This document shows, piece after piece, positions 15,828-23,882 of a stretch of 64,000 bases of DNA. Both the position numbers and the translations under genes were made by a program. The notes below the pieces were generated by a model. It did not search any database. It was not told the DNA's origin and saw nothing but the letters and a program-made list of their open reading frames with translations. Each line of letters starts with the position of its first letter. Position 1 is the stretch's first letter. Source of the DNA: Opitutus sp. (GTDB lineage Bacteria > Verrucomicrobiota > Verrucomicrobiia > Opitutales > Opitutaceae); NCBI GenBank assembly GCA_013821985.1, contig PNJQ01000005.1, positions 22,481 through 86,480 on the forward strand, given 5' to 3'.

Positions 15828-17462
15828 ATGGCGCTCTGGCACATCGCGGGCGGCGTCGCCCTTATGCTGTTCGGCATCCGGTTTCTGCGCCGGGGGCTGG
15901 AGCGCGTCTTCGGGCATGCGCTGCACGCCTGGATCGAGCGGATGAGTTCGAACCGCTGGACCGCAGCGGTCGCGGGGCTGGCGTTCGGCGCGGTGGCGCC
16001 GTCTTCGACGGCGCAGACGCTGCTCACGATGCAGTTGCTCAATGCCGGCAAACTCCCCGCGGAGCGCATGCTCGTGTTCCTGCTCGGCGCGAACGTCGGC
16101 ATCACAGTCACGGTGCAACTGATCGCGTTTCGCTTCTTCGATTACAACGCGGTCTTCCTGATTTTTGGCGTGATCGCCTACCTCTGGGCCCGTTCGGAAA
16201 CCTGGCGCGGCGCGGGGCAGACGCTGCTCGCGCTCGGCTTTATTTTCCTCGCGATGCAGTTGATCAGCGACGCGGCGCGTCAGCTGACGGGGAACGCGGA
16301 CTTCCAAACGCTGATGACGATGTTCAGCAGCCATGCCCTGCTGCTTGTCATCTTCGCGGCCGGATTGACGTTCGTCACGCAGAGTTCGACCGCCGTGATC
16401 GGCCTCGTGATCGCGCTCGCGCAGGCCGGCACGTGCCGACTGGACGCGGTCCTGCCCGTCGTGCTCGGCGCAAATCTCGGCCTCGGCCTGACGTCGCTGG
16501 TCGCCGGCTGGGAGACGCTCGCGGGGAAACGGCTCGCGATTGCCAATCTCACGTTGAAGTGCGCGGCCATCGGGCCGCTGTTGCTGGCCCTGCCCGTGGT
16601 GATTCCGTGGGTGGAGGCGATGCCGGTCGAAATTGGCCGTCAGGCGGCGAATTTCCACACGACGTTCAATCTCATCGTCGCTTTCGCCGGCGCACTGCTG
16701 GCGGGATTCGTCGGCGGCATCATCAAGCGCGCGGTGCGAGGCGCGCCGACGCAGGACCCTTTTGGCGGAGTCGCGACACATCTCGAACCGACGGCGCTGG
16801 GCAGTCCGGTTTTCGCCCTGGCCAATGCCGCGCGCGAAACGCTGCGGCTGACCGAGGAAATCAAAGGCATGCTGCTCGGCGCTTGGCGCGGGCTGCAGAC
16901 TCGTGACGCGGCGCTCGTGCAACGCGTGCAGGAGCACGACAACCGCGTCGATGAGCTGCATGCCGCGATCAAACACTACCTCAGCCAAATTCCCGCGGAC
17001 AAAATGACGCCGCGCGACAGCCAGCTCCAATTCGGGCTGCTGCATTTTGCCAGCCAGCTCGAGACGGTCGGCGACGTGATCGACAAAAGTTTTTGCCATC
17101 AGATCCTCAAGCAGATCGCCGATCCGCTGCCGCTGCAGGCGCAGGACGAGGCTGATCTGGCCGAGATGCATCGCCGCACCGTGCAACGCCTCGAACTCGC
17201 CATCCTCGTGCTCACGACGCGGGACCGCGCCACGGCCCAGCGTTTTCTCGAGGAAGGTGACACGCTCAAGGCGTGGTGCATCGCGGTGCAGCGCGCGCAT
17301 TATCAACGCCTGATCGGTTGCGACGACCGGACGCTGCAGGCCAGCACGCGGTTCCTCGACTTGATCAATGCGCTGCGGCGCATCAGCGGACAGGTGAACA
17401 CCATCGGCCACACGTTCGCGCCGGAAAAGCTGCCCAAGTTAGAGGCGCCGAGCGGCAACTGA
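15828..17462 (+). CDS. Na+/phosphate cotransporter (NptA/YjbB type) with PhoU-like tail
   Basis: 544 residues. The membrane half consists of two inverted repeats, each with the phosphate-cotransporter signature: GAVAPSSTAQTLLTMQLL in the first and FVTQSSTAVIGLVIALAQAG in the second. The cytosolic C-terminal half from about residue 325 is a PhoU-like helical bundle (ETLRLTEEIKGMLLGAWRGL, VQEHDNRVDELHAAIKHYLS). Bacterial members move phosphate with Na+, often as efflux or low-affinity uptake; direction cannot be told here. No pho genes adjoin it and I see no convincing Pho box in the 23 bp upstream. The short 77-bp gap downstream leads to ribB. Confidence 0.88.
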   Translation: MALWHIAGGVALMLFGIRFLRRGLERVFGHALHAWIERMSSNRWTAAVAGLAFGAVAPSSTAQTLLTMQLLNAGKLPAERMLVFLLGANVGITVTVQLIAFRFFDYNAVFLIFGVIAYLWARSETWRGAGQTLLALGFIFLAMQLISDAARQLTGNADFQTLMTMFSSHALLLVIFAAGLTFVTQSSTAVIGLVIALAQAGTCRLDAVLPVVLGANLGLGLTSLVAGWETLAGKRLAIANLTLKCAAIGPLLLALPVVIPWVEAMPVEIGRQAANFHTTFNLIVAFAGALLAGFVGGIIKRAVRGAPTQDPFGGVATHLEPTALGSPVFALANAARETLRLTEEIKGMLLGAWRGLQTRDAALVQRVQEHDNRVDELHAAIKHYLSQIPADKMTPRDSQLQFGLLHFASQLETVGDVIDKSFCHQILKQIADPLPLQAQDEADLAEMHRRTVQRLELAILVLTTRDRATAQRFLEEGDTLKAWCIAVQRAHYQRLIGCDDRTLQASTRFLDLINALRRISGQVNTIGHTFAPEKLPKLEAPSGN

Positions 17463-17477
17463 AGGCGGACTGATGAC

Positions 17478-17521
17478 GCTCCGGCGGATTTGACAGCAGC
17501 CGGAGCGGTGGGGATGCTCCG
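17478..17521 (+). promoter_or_regulatory. Leader with two mutually exclusive hairpins before ribB
   Basis: In the 77-bp gap before ribB, GCTCCGGC (17478-17485) pairs with GCCGGAGC (17499-17506). The CGGAGC of that right arm (17501-17506) can instead pair with GCTCCG (17516-17521). The two helices share six bases and cannot coexist, which is the geometry of an attenuator or of translation control. No uridine run follows, so simple intrinsic termination is not supported. No FMN riboswitch core is present. The ribB start at 17540 has no obvious Shine-Dalgarno sequence. It could be fortuitous in GC-rich DNA. Confidence 0.3.
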
Positions 17522-17539
17522 CACCCCCCGTTCCTCACC

Positions 17540-18622
17540 ATGTCCGCCAGCACGCCCTTTGATTCCGTCGAACAAGCGATTCAAACTATCGCCGCAGGCG
17601 GAGTCGTGATTGTGACGGACGACGAGGGCCGCGAGAACGAGGGCGATCTCGTCTTCGCCGCGGAGAAAGTTTCGCCCGAGCTGGTCAACCTGATGATCCG
17701 CCACGCGCGCGGCCTGATCTGCGTGCCGATGACCGAGCCGGCGCTGAAGCGACTCGGGATCAATCCGATGGTGCAACAAAACCGCGAGGCGATGCGCACG
17801 GCATTCACGGTGTCGGTTGACGCGGCGGAAGGCATCACCACCGGCATCAGCGCGTTCGATCGCGCGCGCACGATCGCGTTGCTCGCGCATCCGGCCACGA
17901 CGCCGGACGAACTCGTGCAGCCCGGCCATATTTTCCCGCTCTGCGCGCGGCCGGGCGGCGTGCTCGAGCGCGCCGGGCACACCGAGGCGGCGGTCGATCT
18001 CGCCGCGCTCGCGGGTCTGATCCCCGCCGCAGTCATCTGCGAGATTCTCAACGAGGACGGCACGATGGCGCGCCAGCCCGAGCTCGTGGAGTTCAAGCAG
18101 CGGCACAACATGCCGATGATCTCGATCTCCGCGCTGATTGAGTATCGGCACAAGCGCGAGCAACTCGTCGAACTCGTGAGCACGCGACCGTTCGCGTCGG
18201 AATACGGTGACTTTGTGCTCCACGTTTTCCGCAGCAAGGTCGATGGACGCCATCATCTCGCGTTCACGATGGGGCAGCTCGATGCAAACCCCGCCCTGGT
18301 TCGCGTGCACACGGAGAACTTGTTGAGCGACGTCTTCCATGGCCGCGAAATGGGCAGCCACCGCTCGCTCATCAGTTCGCTGCAGCGCGTCGCCGAGGCC
18401 GGTCACGGTGCCATCGTCTATATGGAGCAGACCGGCCGCATGCAGGAAGCGGTGCTCGACGCCAAGCCCGGGCAGCGGATGAATCTCCGCGACTACGGCA
18501 TCGGGGCGCAGATTCTCACGGCGCTCGGCTTGCGCAAAATCCGCCTGATGGCGCACTCGAACCGGCGCGTCGTCGGGCTCGAAGGTTATGGGCTGGAAAT
18601 CGTGGAGCAGGTTCCGGTCTGA
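17540..18622 (+). CDS. ribB: 3,4-dihydroxy-2-butanone-4-phosphate synthase with degenerate GTP cyclohydrolase II domain
   Basis: 360 residues. Residues 1-205 are DHBP synthase, which turns ribulose 5-phosphate into the four-carbon riboflavin precursor; the signature TDDEGRENEGDL (26-37), GLICVPM and RAGHTEAAVDL with the catalytic residues are intact. The rest resembles GTP cyclohydrolase II, but the zinc-binding segment that normally reads HSEC...CDCG is HTENLLSDVFHGREMGSH (from 257) with no cysteine. The second activity is therefore expected to be lost, as in known RibBX-type fusions, and a separate RibA must exist elsewhere. It is followed by ribH after 55 bp. Confidence 0.93.
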   Translation: MSASTPFDSVEQAIQTIAAGGVVIVTDDEGRENEGDLVFAAEKVSPELVNLMIRHARGLICVPMTEPALKRLGINPMVQQNREAMRTAFTVSVDAAEGITTGISAFDRARTIALLAHPATTPDELVQPGHIFPLCARPGGVLERAGHTEAAVDLAALAGLIPAAVICEILNEDGTMARQPELVEFKQRHNMPMISISALIEYRHKREQLVELVSTRPFASEYGDFVLHVFRSKVDGRHHLAFTMGQLDANPALVRVHTENLLSDVFHGREMGSHRSLISSLQRVAEAGHGAIVYMEQTGRMQEAVLDAKPGQRMNLRDYGIGAQILTALGLRKIRLMAHSNRRVVGLEGYGLEIVEQVPV

Positions 18623-18677
18623 CGACGCGGATTTCGGGTTGCGCCCGGCCACCGAGCCGCCGCCAATCATCCCTTCC

Positions 18678-19163
18678 ATGAGTCTCGACGCTCCTTCCCA
18701 GAATCTTCGCCGCGGTGCCGGCCTGCAATTCGGCGTGGTCGCTGCGCGCTTCAACGAAGCGCTCGTCGATGGCCTGTTGCATCGTGCGCAGGAGGCGTTG
18801 TTCGCGGCGGGGGTGCGGGGGCAGGATGTGCTCGTGCTGCGCGTGCCAGGTTCGCACGAGGTGCCGTGGGCGGCGAACGAACTCGCGGCCAGCGGAGCGT
18901 TCCACTGCGTCATCGCGCTCGGCGTGCTGATCGGCGGCGACACGAGTCACCACGAAATGGTCGGCCAGAGTGTGTCGCAGGCGTTGCAGACCGTCTCGAT
19001 CCGGACGCGCGTCCCCGTGATCAACGGCGTCATCGTCACGAACACGTTTGCCCAGGCGAAGGCGCGTTGCGTTGGGAAAATCAACCGCGGTGCCGAGTTC
19101 GGCCACGCGGCGCTTGAAATGGCGGCATTGCGACGCACGTTGCGCGGGACCAAAAAATCATGA
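18678..19163 (+). CDS. ribH: 6,7-dimethyl-8-ribityllumazine synthase
   Basis: 161 residues from the ATG at 18678. It condenses the ribB product with the pyrimidine intermediate in the penultimate riboflavin step and normally assembles as pentamers or 60-mers. Motifs are FGVVAARFNEALVDGLL (substrate Phe/Asn loop), VPGSHEVPWAA, LGVLIGGDTSHHEMVG with the catalytic His at 91, and NGVIVTNTFAQAKAR. The next gene's ATG overlaps its stop (ATGA), a ribH-nusB coupling widespread in bacteria. The usual GATxHF is GDTSHH here, within known variation. Confidence 0.93.
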   Translation: MSLDAPSQNLRRGAGLQFGVVAARFNEALVDGLLHRAQEALFAAGVRGQDVLVLRVPGSHEVPWAANELAASGAFHCVIALGVLIGGDTSHHEMVGQSVSQALQTVSIRTRVPVINGVIVTNTFAQAKARCVGKINRGAEFGHAALEMAALRRTLRGTKKS

Positions 19164-19606
19164 GCAGCCAATTCACCCAACGCCGCGAGAGTCGTGCGGC
19201 CGCTTTGCAGTTCCTCTACGCGTGGAGCATGAACAAGCCCGCGAACCTCCTCGAGGACCTGCGGCTGTTCTTTGAAGGCCTCGAACAACCGCGCGATCAT
19301 TATGCGTTCGCCGAGGAACTGATTCACGGTGTCCTCACGCACGCCGAGGAAATCGACGGCCACATCCGCTCGCTCGCGCACAACTGGGAATTTGACCGCA
19401 TCGCGCGCATCGACCTCGCGATCCTGCGCCTCGCCATTTTCGAGATGCTGCACCGCAAGGACATCCCGCCCGTCGTCTCGATCAATGAGGCGATCGACCT
19501 TTCCAAGAATTTTTCGACCGCGGACTCGAAGCGCTTCATCAACGGCATCCTCGACCGCATGAAGGACAAACTCGGTCGCGACGCGCGCAAGCCGACGGCG
19601 GAATGA
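19160..19606 (+). CDS. nusB: Transcription antitermination factor NusB
   Basis: 148 residues, the normal NusB size. It is an all-helical RNA-binding protein that with NusE (S10) binds boxA in rRNA leaders. It begins with the family's arginine-rich start (RRESRAAALQFLYAWSM) and ends with VVSINEAIDLSKNFSTADSK and FINGILDRM, both strongly conserved. It is co-translated with ribH through an ATGA overlap and followed 86 bp later by ftsY. Confidence 0.95.
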   Translation: MSSQFTQRRESRAAALQFLYAWSMNKPANLLEDLRLFFEGLEQPRDHYAFAEELIHGVLTHAEEIDGHIRSLAHNWEFDRIARIDLAILRLAIFEMLHRKDIPPVVSINEAIDLSKNFSTADSKRFINGILDRMKDKLGRDARKPTAE

Positions 19607-19692
19607 ACTGATTCGCCCCGGATGACGCTGATGAACGCGAATTCATGGCCACGCCCGTCGCGGCGATTCGCGTAGTTCGCGGGAAGTTTCGC

Positions 19693-20610
19693 ATGTTTTC
19701 CCTCTTCAAGAAATTCAAAGACGGCCTGACGAAGACCGTGGCGGCGATCGCCGCGAAGACGCACGGGCTGTTCGGCGGGAAGAAAATCGACATCGCTTCG
19801 CTCGAGGAACTCGAGGAGGCGCTCTACACCGCCGATTTCGGCGTCGAGACGACGACGGAGATTTTGGAGGAGATCAAGACCGCTTACCGCAAGGATCCCG
19901 CGTTGCAAGGCCGGCAGGCCGCGGAGATCGGCGCCGCGGTTTTGCAGCGCGTGCTTGCCGGAGCCGAGGGCGTATTGCCGAAGCCTGACGTGAAGCCGTG
20001 CGTCATCGCGATGATCGGCGTCAATGGCTCGGGCAAAACCACGACGACCGCAAAGCTCGCGCATAAACTGAAAGGCGACGGCCAGTCGGTCGTGGTGGCG
20101 GCGTGCGATACGTTTCGCGCCGCGGCGGTCGAGCAGCTCAAGAGTTGGGCGACGCGGCTCGACCTTGAAATCGTCGCGAGCCACACGGGCGCCGACTCGG
20201 CCGCGGTGGCGTTCGACGCGTGGCAGGCGGCGAAGTCGCGCCACCACGACTGGCTGATCGTGGATACTGCCGGGCGGCTGCACACGAAGAGCAATTTGAT
20301 GGAGGAACTCGCGAAGATCCGCCGCGTCCTGCAGAAAAACGATCCGGCGGCGCCGCAGCATCGCTGGCTCGTCGTGGACGGCTCGCTCGGCAGCAACTCG
20401 ATCGAGCAGGCGAAAGTGTTTCACCAAAGTTTCGGCCTGACCGGCCTCGTCGTGACCAAGCTCGACGGCACGAGTCGCGGCGGTGCGATTGTCGGCATTT
20501 TCCGGCAGTTGAAGATTCCGATCTACTTCATCGGCTTGGGCGAACAGCCGGACGATCTGCAGCCGTTCTCCATCGAGAATTACAGCCGGGCGGTCTTCGG
20601 TCTCGAATAA
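19693..20610 (+). CDS. ftsY: Signal recognition particle receptor FtsY
   Basis: 305 residues from the ATG at 19693, lacking the long acidic A domain of E. coli FtsY. The N-terminus MFSLFKKFKDGLTKTVAAIA can form the amphipathic membrane-targeting helix. The NG domain shows G1 GVNGSGKT (109-116), DTFRAAAVEQLK, DTAGR (191-195) and TKLDGTSRGG (255-264). The switch segment that usually reads DATTGQN is DGSLGSN (229-235), a change at the Gln that contacts the catalytic site in SRP-type GTPases. It docks ribosome-SRP complexes at the membrane. A start 16 codons upstream is open but gives no family sequence. Confidence 0.93.
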   Translation: MFSLFKKFKDGLTKTVAAIAAKTHGLFGGKKIDIASLEELEEALYTADFGVETTTEILEEIKTAYRKDPALQGRQAAEIGAAVLQRVLAGAEGVLPKPDVKPCVIAMIGVNGSGKTTTTAKLAHKLKGDGQSVVVAACDTFRAAAVEQLKSWATRLDLEIVASHTGADSAAVAFDAWQAAKSRHHDWLIVDTAGRLHTKSNLMEELAKIRRVLQKNDPAAPQHRWLVVDGSLGSNSIEQAKVFHQSFGLTGLVVTKLDGTSRGGAIVGIFRQLKIPIYFIGLGEQPDDLQPFSIENYSRAVFGLE

Positions 20611-20613
20611 GCG

Positions 20614-21063
20614 ATGCGTGGGGTCGCGTTCACGTTGCTGGGGTTCGCGGTTTTGTTTGCGGCACTTGGATTTGCCACCGAGGAAACACGCCGGGGCGGC
20701 CGCCTCAGCCCGCGCGAGATCCGCGACGGCGTGCGCTCCACGGTCGAGGGCCAGCTCGGGGCATTGCGTGCGGGAAAATTGGCCATCGCCTACGAATTTG
20801 CCGCGCGCGGCCTCCGCCGGCAGTTCAGCGCCGAGGTGTTCGCCGAAATGATCCGGCGCGGGTATCCGGCGCTCGTCGAACACACGCGCGCCGAGTTCGG
20901 GCTCGTGCGCGACGACGGCGCAGGCCGCGCCGCGCTCGATGTGACCGTGTTCGACGGGCGCGACCGGCCGGCGCGTTTCCATTACCAGCTCGTGCAGGAG
21001 CGCGCGGGCTGGCGGATCGAGGGCGTGATCGCGACCCGGCCGCCCGCGCGCGGGGATACCTGA
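20614..21063 (+). CDS. DUF4864-like exported protein
   Basis: 149 residues with a signal peptide or N-terminal anchor (MRGVAFTLLGFAVLFAALGF) starting 3 bases after the ftsY stop. The rest fits the small DUF4864 fold: a helix with EIRDGVRSTVEGQLGALRAG, then AYEFAARGLRRQFSAEVFAE and MIRRGYPALVEH, and a closing beta segment RFHYQLVQERAGWRIEGV. The family has no established biochemical role; its nuclear-transport-factor-2-like look suggests ligand or peptide binding outside the cytoplasm. Only 3 bp separate its stop from the convergent TonB receptor stop, so the transcripts probably overlap. Confidence 0.65.
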   Translation: MRGVAFTLLGFAVLFAALGFATEETRRGGRLSPREIRDGVRSTVEGQLGALRAGKLAIAYEFAARGLRRQFSAEVFAEMIRRGYPALVEHTRAEFGLVRDDGAGRAALDVTVFDGRDRPARFHYQLVQERAGWRIEGVIATRPPARGDT

Positions 21064-21066
21064 GCG

Positions 21067-23145
21067 TTAGAACGCCAGGCGGAGCCCGGCGGTGAAGTTG
21101 CGTCCGGGCAGGGGCGCAACGTCTTTCAAGAACGAGGAGTGGATGCGCGCGGTTTCATTGCCGAGGTTCGAGACGCGGGCGAAAAGCTCGGCGTCCGCGC
21201 GCGCGAGTTTGAAGCGCCATGCGGCGAAGAGACTGACGAGCGCATGTCCGTCGGTCGCAGTCTCGCCGGGCGCGAGCCGCTTGGCGCGTTGGGTGACCCG
21301 GACATCCGCGCTGAGTGTCAGGTGCTCGGTGCGGAAATCGATCCCCCCGCCCACCCGGGCGGGCGTGAGGCGCGGCAGCGGCTGCCCATTGGAGCGCTTT
21401 TTTCCGCGCACCGAGTCGCCGATCAGACGGAGATCGAATTGTCGCCCCGCCGCCTCATGGAGATGGGTCACGAGTTCGAGTTCGCCGCCGGTGAACTCGG
21501 CATCGCGCTGGACGAAACGATACACCGGCAATCCGCTGTCTGGAGCGACGGTGCCGGTGTCGTCCTCGAAAATATAGCCCGCAAAACGATTGGCGAAGAC
21601 CGTCACGCTTCCCGTGATGAAGCCAGTGCGTTTCCGCAGGCTGACGTCGAAGCCGACGGAGCGTTCGACGCCGAGCGCCGCGTCGCCGATTTCATAGATG
21701 CCGGTCCCCGCGTGGGGTCCGTCGGCGAAGAGCTCCTGCGCATTCGGGGCGCGTTCGTTGCGTGAAACCGTGAAGGCGAGGGCGTAGTCCTGATTGATCT
21801 TCCAGACGGCGCCGCCGGAGAGGCTCGCGCCAGTGCGCGTCTGACCGCTGAGGCCCGTGCCGGCTTCGGGCGCAATTTCCTGGCGTTCGGCACGCGCGCC
21901 AAATTGCCAGGTGACGGCGGAAGTCGGGATCTCCTCGTAGAGAAACAGCGCGCGATTGGTCGTGACCGACGGCGGCACGAATGCTTCCTCGCCGATGGCG
22001 GCAAAATCGCTGCGCGAGAATTGGAGGCCCAGCGCGCCTTCGAACGCGCCGAGCGGTTCGTGCAGCAATTCAAAGCGACCCTCATGGGCGCGATTGGTGA
22101 ACCGGGTGCCGATGGCGCCCCCTTCCAGTTCATTGTGCGCGTAGTCGGCGACACCGAGCTGCACCCGCGCGAGACGGATCACCGGCACAGGCGAAAAAAG
22201 TTCGCCGTGCACATCCCAGCGGCGTTGCCGGAGGTCGAGTCGAACCCCTTCCTCGGCGTGCTCCTCGTCATCCTGCTCCTCGTCGTGTTCCTCTTCCTCG
22301 TCCCGGCCATGGCTGTGACCGGGCACGCCGTAGAGCGAATTGAATCCGTTGTAGGAGACCCCGAGATGTCCGCGCTCGGCGATGTAGGACAGGCCGACGC
22401 CTGCGCCCGCCGTTTTGCTGGCGGTGTTGGGAAGAATGTCGCGGGCTGGCGGACCTTCCTCCTCCTCATCGTGGTCGGCCAGCAGTGCTGCGGTTTCCGC
22501 GAAACCGGGGATGCGCACGTCGTCGGTCTGCCGGGTGAATCCATCCAGGCGCCACGCCCAGGAGCCGGCGCGACCGGTGAACACGGCGGCCCCCGCGCGC
22601 TCCTCGGCCGCGCTGCCGTAACGGCTCTCGATGCGGCCGCCGAAGGGTGCGGCGGGCAGTTCCTCGGGAATGCGCGAGTCGATCACGTTAACGACGCCGC
22701 CCACGGCCGACCCGCCATAGAGCAGCGTCGCGGGGCCGCGCACGATCTCGATGCGGTCGATCAGCAACGGATCGAGGCTCACGGCGTGATCGGGACTGAT
22801 GATGGAGGCATCGAGCGTGCCGACGCCTCCCGTGAGCACCCGCACACGGTCGCCGCCGAGTCCGCGGATGACGGGCCGGCTCGCTCCGGGACCGAAGTAG
22901 GTGGACGAGATGCCCGGTTCGTTCGCGAGCGTTTCGCCGAGCGTGGGTTGACGGAGTTGGACGAGACGTGGGCCGCCCACGACCGACGTGGGGAGCGCGA
23001 CTTCGTCCTGCGCGCGCCGGAGCGGGCTGCCGGTGACGACGAACTCTTCGAGGTGAACCGGCGGGGCGCCGGAAGGAGGTGTGGTCTGGGCCGATGCGAC
23101 GAGCGCACCGGAAGAGAAAAGGAATAGGAGGGAAAATGGTTTCAT
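21067..23145 (-). CDS. TonB-dependent outer-membrane receptor, ZnuD-like
   Basis: 692 residues from the ATG at 23145, with a signal peptide (MKPFSLLFLFSSGALVASAQ) and a TonB-box region (LEEFVVTGSPL). The plug contains PVIRGLGGDRVRVLTGG and IDRIEIVRGPATLLYGGSAV, very like the zinc receptor ZnuD; the 22-strand barrel ends in Phe. Two loops are extraordinarily acidic and His-bearing: ADHDEEEEGPP, and GHSHGRDEEEEHDEEQ with its continuation, as expected for capture of Zn2+ or another divalent cation. A His-rich small membrane protein is encoded just upstream on the same strand. The metal is inferred from the loops and plug similarity. Confidence 0.85.
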   Translation of the reverse strand: MKPFSLLFLFSSGALVASAQTTPPSGAPPVHLEEFVVTGSPLRRAQDEVALPTSVVGGPRLVQLRQPTLGETLANEPGISSTYFGPGASRPVIRGLGGDRVRVLTGGVGTLDASIISPDHAVSLDPLLIDRIEIVRGPATLLYGGSAVGGVVNVIDSRIPEELPAAPFGGRIESRYGSAAEERAGAAVFTGRAGSWAWRLDGFTRQTDDVRIPGFAETAALLADHDEEEEGPPARDILPNTASKTAGAGVGLSYIAERGHLGVSYNGFNSLYGVPGHSHGRDEEEEHDEEQDDEEHAEEGVRLDLRQRRWDVHGELFSPVPVIRLARVQLGVADYAHNELEGGAIGTRFTNRAHEGRFELLHEPLGAFEGALGLQFSRSDFAAIGEEAFVPPSVTTNRALFLYEEIPTSAVTWQFGARAERQEIAPEAGTGLSGQTRTGASLSGGAVWKINQDYALAFTVSRNERAPNAQELFADGPHAGTGIYEIGDAALGVERSVGFDVSLRKRTGFITGSVTVFANRFAGYIFEDDTGTVAPDSGLPVYRFVQRDAEFTGGELELVTHLHEAAGRQFDLRLIGDSVRGKKRSNGQPLPRLTPARVGGGIDFRTEHLTLSADVRVTQRAKRLAPGETATDGHALVSLFAAWRFKLARADAELFARVSNLGNETARIHSSFLKDVAPLPGRNFTAGLRLAF

Positions 23146-23263
23146 GCGGGATCGATTTTGGGCGAAGGTTGCGCGCGCGGTGGCGCGGCGCCAAGACGCC
23201 GGGAGAACGGAGAGCAACGCGCGCGACCAGCAGGACGCGCCGCGGACGGGGGAGCGGATCGAC

Positions 23264-23593
23264 TCAGCGAACCGGCGGCCCGCAGCTCGGTTGCAGCCGC
23301 ACATCGACGGCAAGCGGAGCCACGCGGTCGGCCACGGCGAGTTCGCCCGCGACCCACACGGCCGGAGCGATCGTCAGCGCGACACCCTCCGCGGGATTCT
23401 CCGCGCCGTGCTGAAACAGCGTGACGGCGCACTCGTGGTGCTCCGCCGGCTCACCGTCATGGACGTGCCCGTGCAATTCCGGGCTGACCGACAAAACACC
23501 CAGCAACCACACCGCCAGCGCGCAGGCGGCCGCCAGCACCCGCGTGAAGCGGTGTGCCGGGGTCGGGGCGGACACGTCGGAGGGCAGACGCAT
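23264..23593 (-). CDS. Small His-rich membrane-anchored protein upstream of the ZnuD-like receptor
   Basis: 109 residues from the ATG at 23593; a TTG at 23623 with an AGGA upstream would add ten residues. One hydrophobic helix (VLAAACALAVWLLGVLSVS) is followed by a periplasmic part starting PELHGHVHDGEPAEHHECAV, whose clustered His, Asp, Glu and Cys suggest divalent-metal binding. The tail VRLQPSCGPPVR carries a second Cys. I do not recognise a named family, though it resembles DUF2946-type proteins found beside metal transport genes. It lies 118 bp before the receptor on the same strand and probably shares its regulation. It may hand over or sense metal in the periplasm; this is inference. 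Confidence 0.5.
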   Translation of the reverse strand: MRLPSDVSAPTPAHRFTRVLAAACALAVWLLGVLSVSPELHGHVHDGEPAEHHECAVTLFQHGAENPAEGVALTIAPAVWVAGELAVADRVAPLAVDVRLQPSCGPPVR

Positions 23594-23669
23594 GAGCAGC
23601 GGAAGGAGGCCAAAGCCCACCAAACGTCAAGTCCTGCCGTGGCACCCCATGGCGGCCAAATCCGGACTC

Positions 23670-23683
23670 ACCTAAATTTAGGT
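23670..23683. promoter_or_regulatory. Perfect 14-bp palindrome, candidate operator
   Basis: ACCTAAATTTAGGT is a perfect palindrome and an AT-rich island in GC-rich DNA. It lies 47-77 bp upstream of the two possible starts of the His-rich gene that leads to the ZnuD-like receptor. Position and symmetry suit a dimeric metalloregulator of the Fur/Zur or DtxR/MntR type. I know of no exact consensus match, so the regulator is open. Confidence 0.5.
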
Positions 23684-23772
23684 CGTTTTGGGCATCCGCA
23701 TTTTTGCGCAGGTCGGTAGCTTCGGACTCAAGATTTTCGTGCCTGGCAACGGGTGCGAGAGGTGACCAACCT

Positions 23773-23821
23773 GAGCCCGCAATCGTTCACTGGCCCGTGA
23801 CGGTTGCGGGCTCTATCTTTT
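23773..23821 (+). terminator. Intrinsic-terminator-like hairpin without an upstream plus-strand gene
   Basis: GAGCCCGCAA (23773-23782) and TTGCGGGCTC (23804-23813) form a perfect 10-bp stem, with an inner TCAC/GTGA pairing, followed by TATCTTTT. It reads as a plus-strand terminator, yet the nearest genes upstream run the other way. It may end a small RNA starting near 23684 or protect against antisense transcription. Confidence 0.45.
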
Positions 23822-23831
23822 CCCGGGCGCC

Positions 23832-23859
23832 AAAAAAGGCGCGGAGGGATCCGCGCCTT
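23832..23859 (-). terminator. Intrinsic terminator of the POT transporter gene
   Basis: On the minus strand AAGGCGCGGA and TCCGCGCCTT form a perfect 10-bp stem with a TCCC loop (23836-23859), followed by a continuous T run (complement of the A run at 23832-23837). It begins about 24 bases after the transporter stop codon. Confidence 0.85.
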
Positions 23860-23882
23860 GGGAAGGGGAGGACGGGAAGGCG

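Noticed and set aside
17463..17539. Possible FMN riboswitch before ribB.
   Set aside because: The gap is only 77 bp and lacks the RFN core; only two competing hairpins are present.
23709..23762. Stretch with tRNA-Leu-like words (GGTCGGTAG, GGACTCAAGAT and a long variable-arm-like stem).
   Set aside because: No acceptor stem, no T-arm GGTTCGA, and the anticodon stem does not close; too weak to call a tRNA or a relic.
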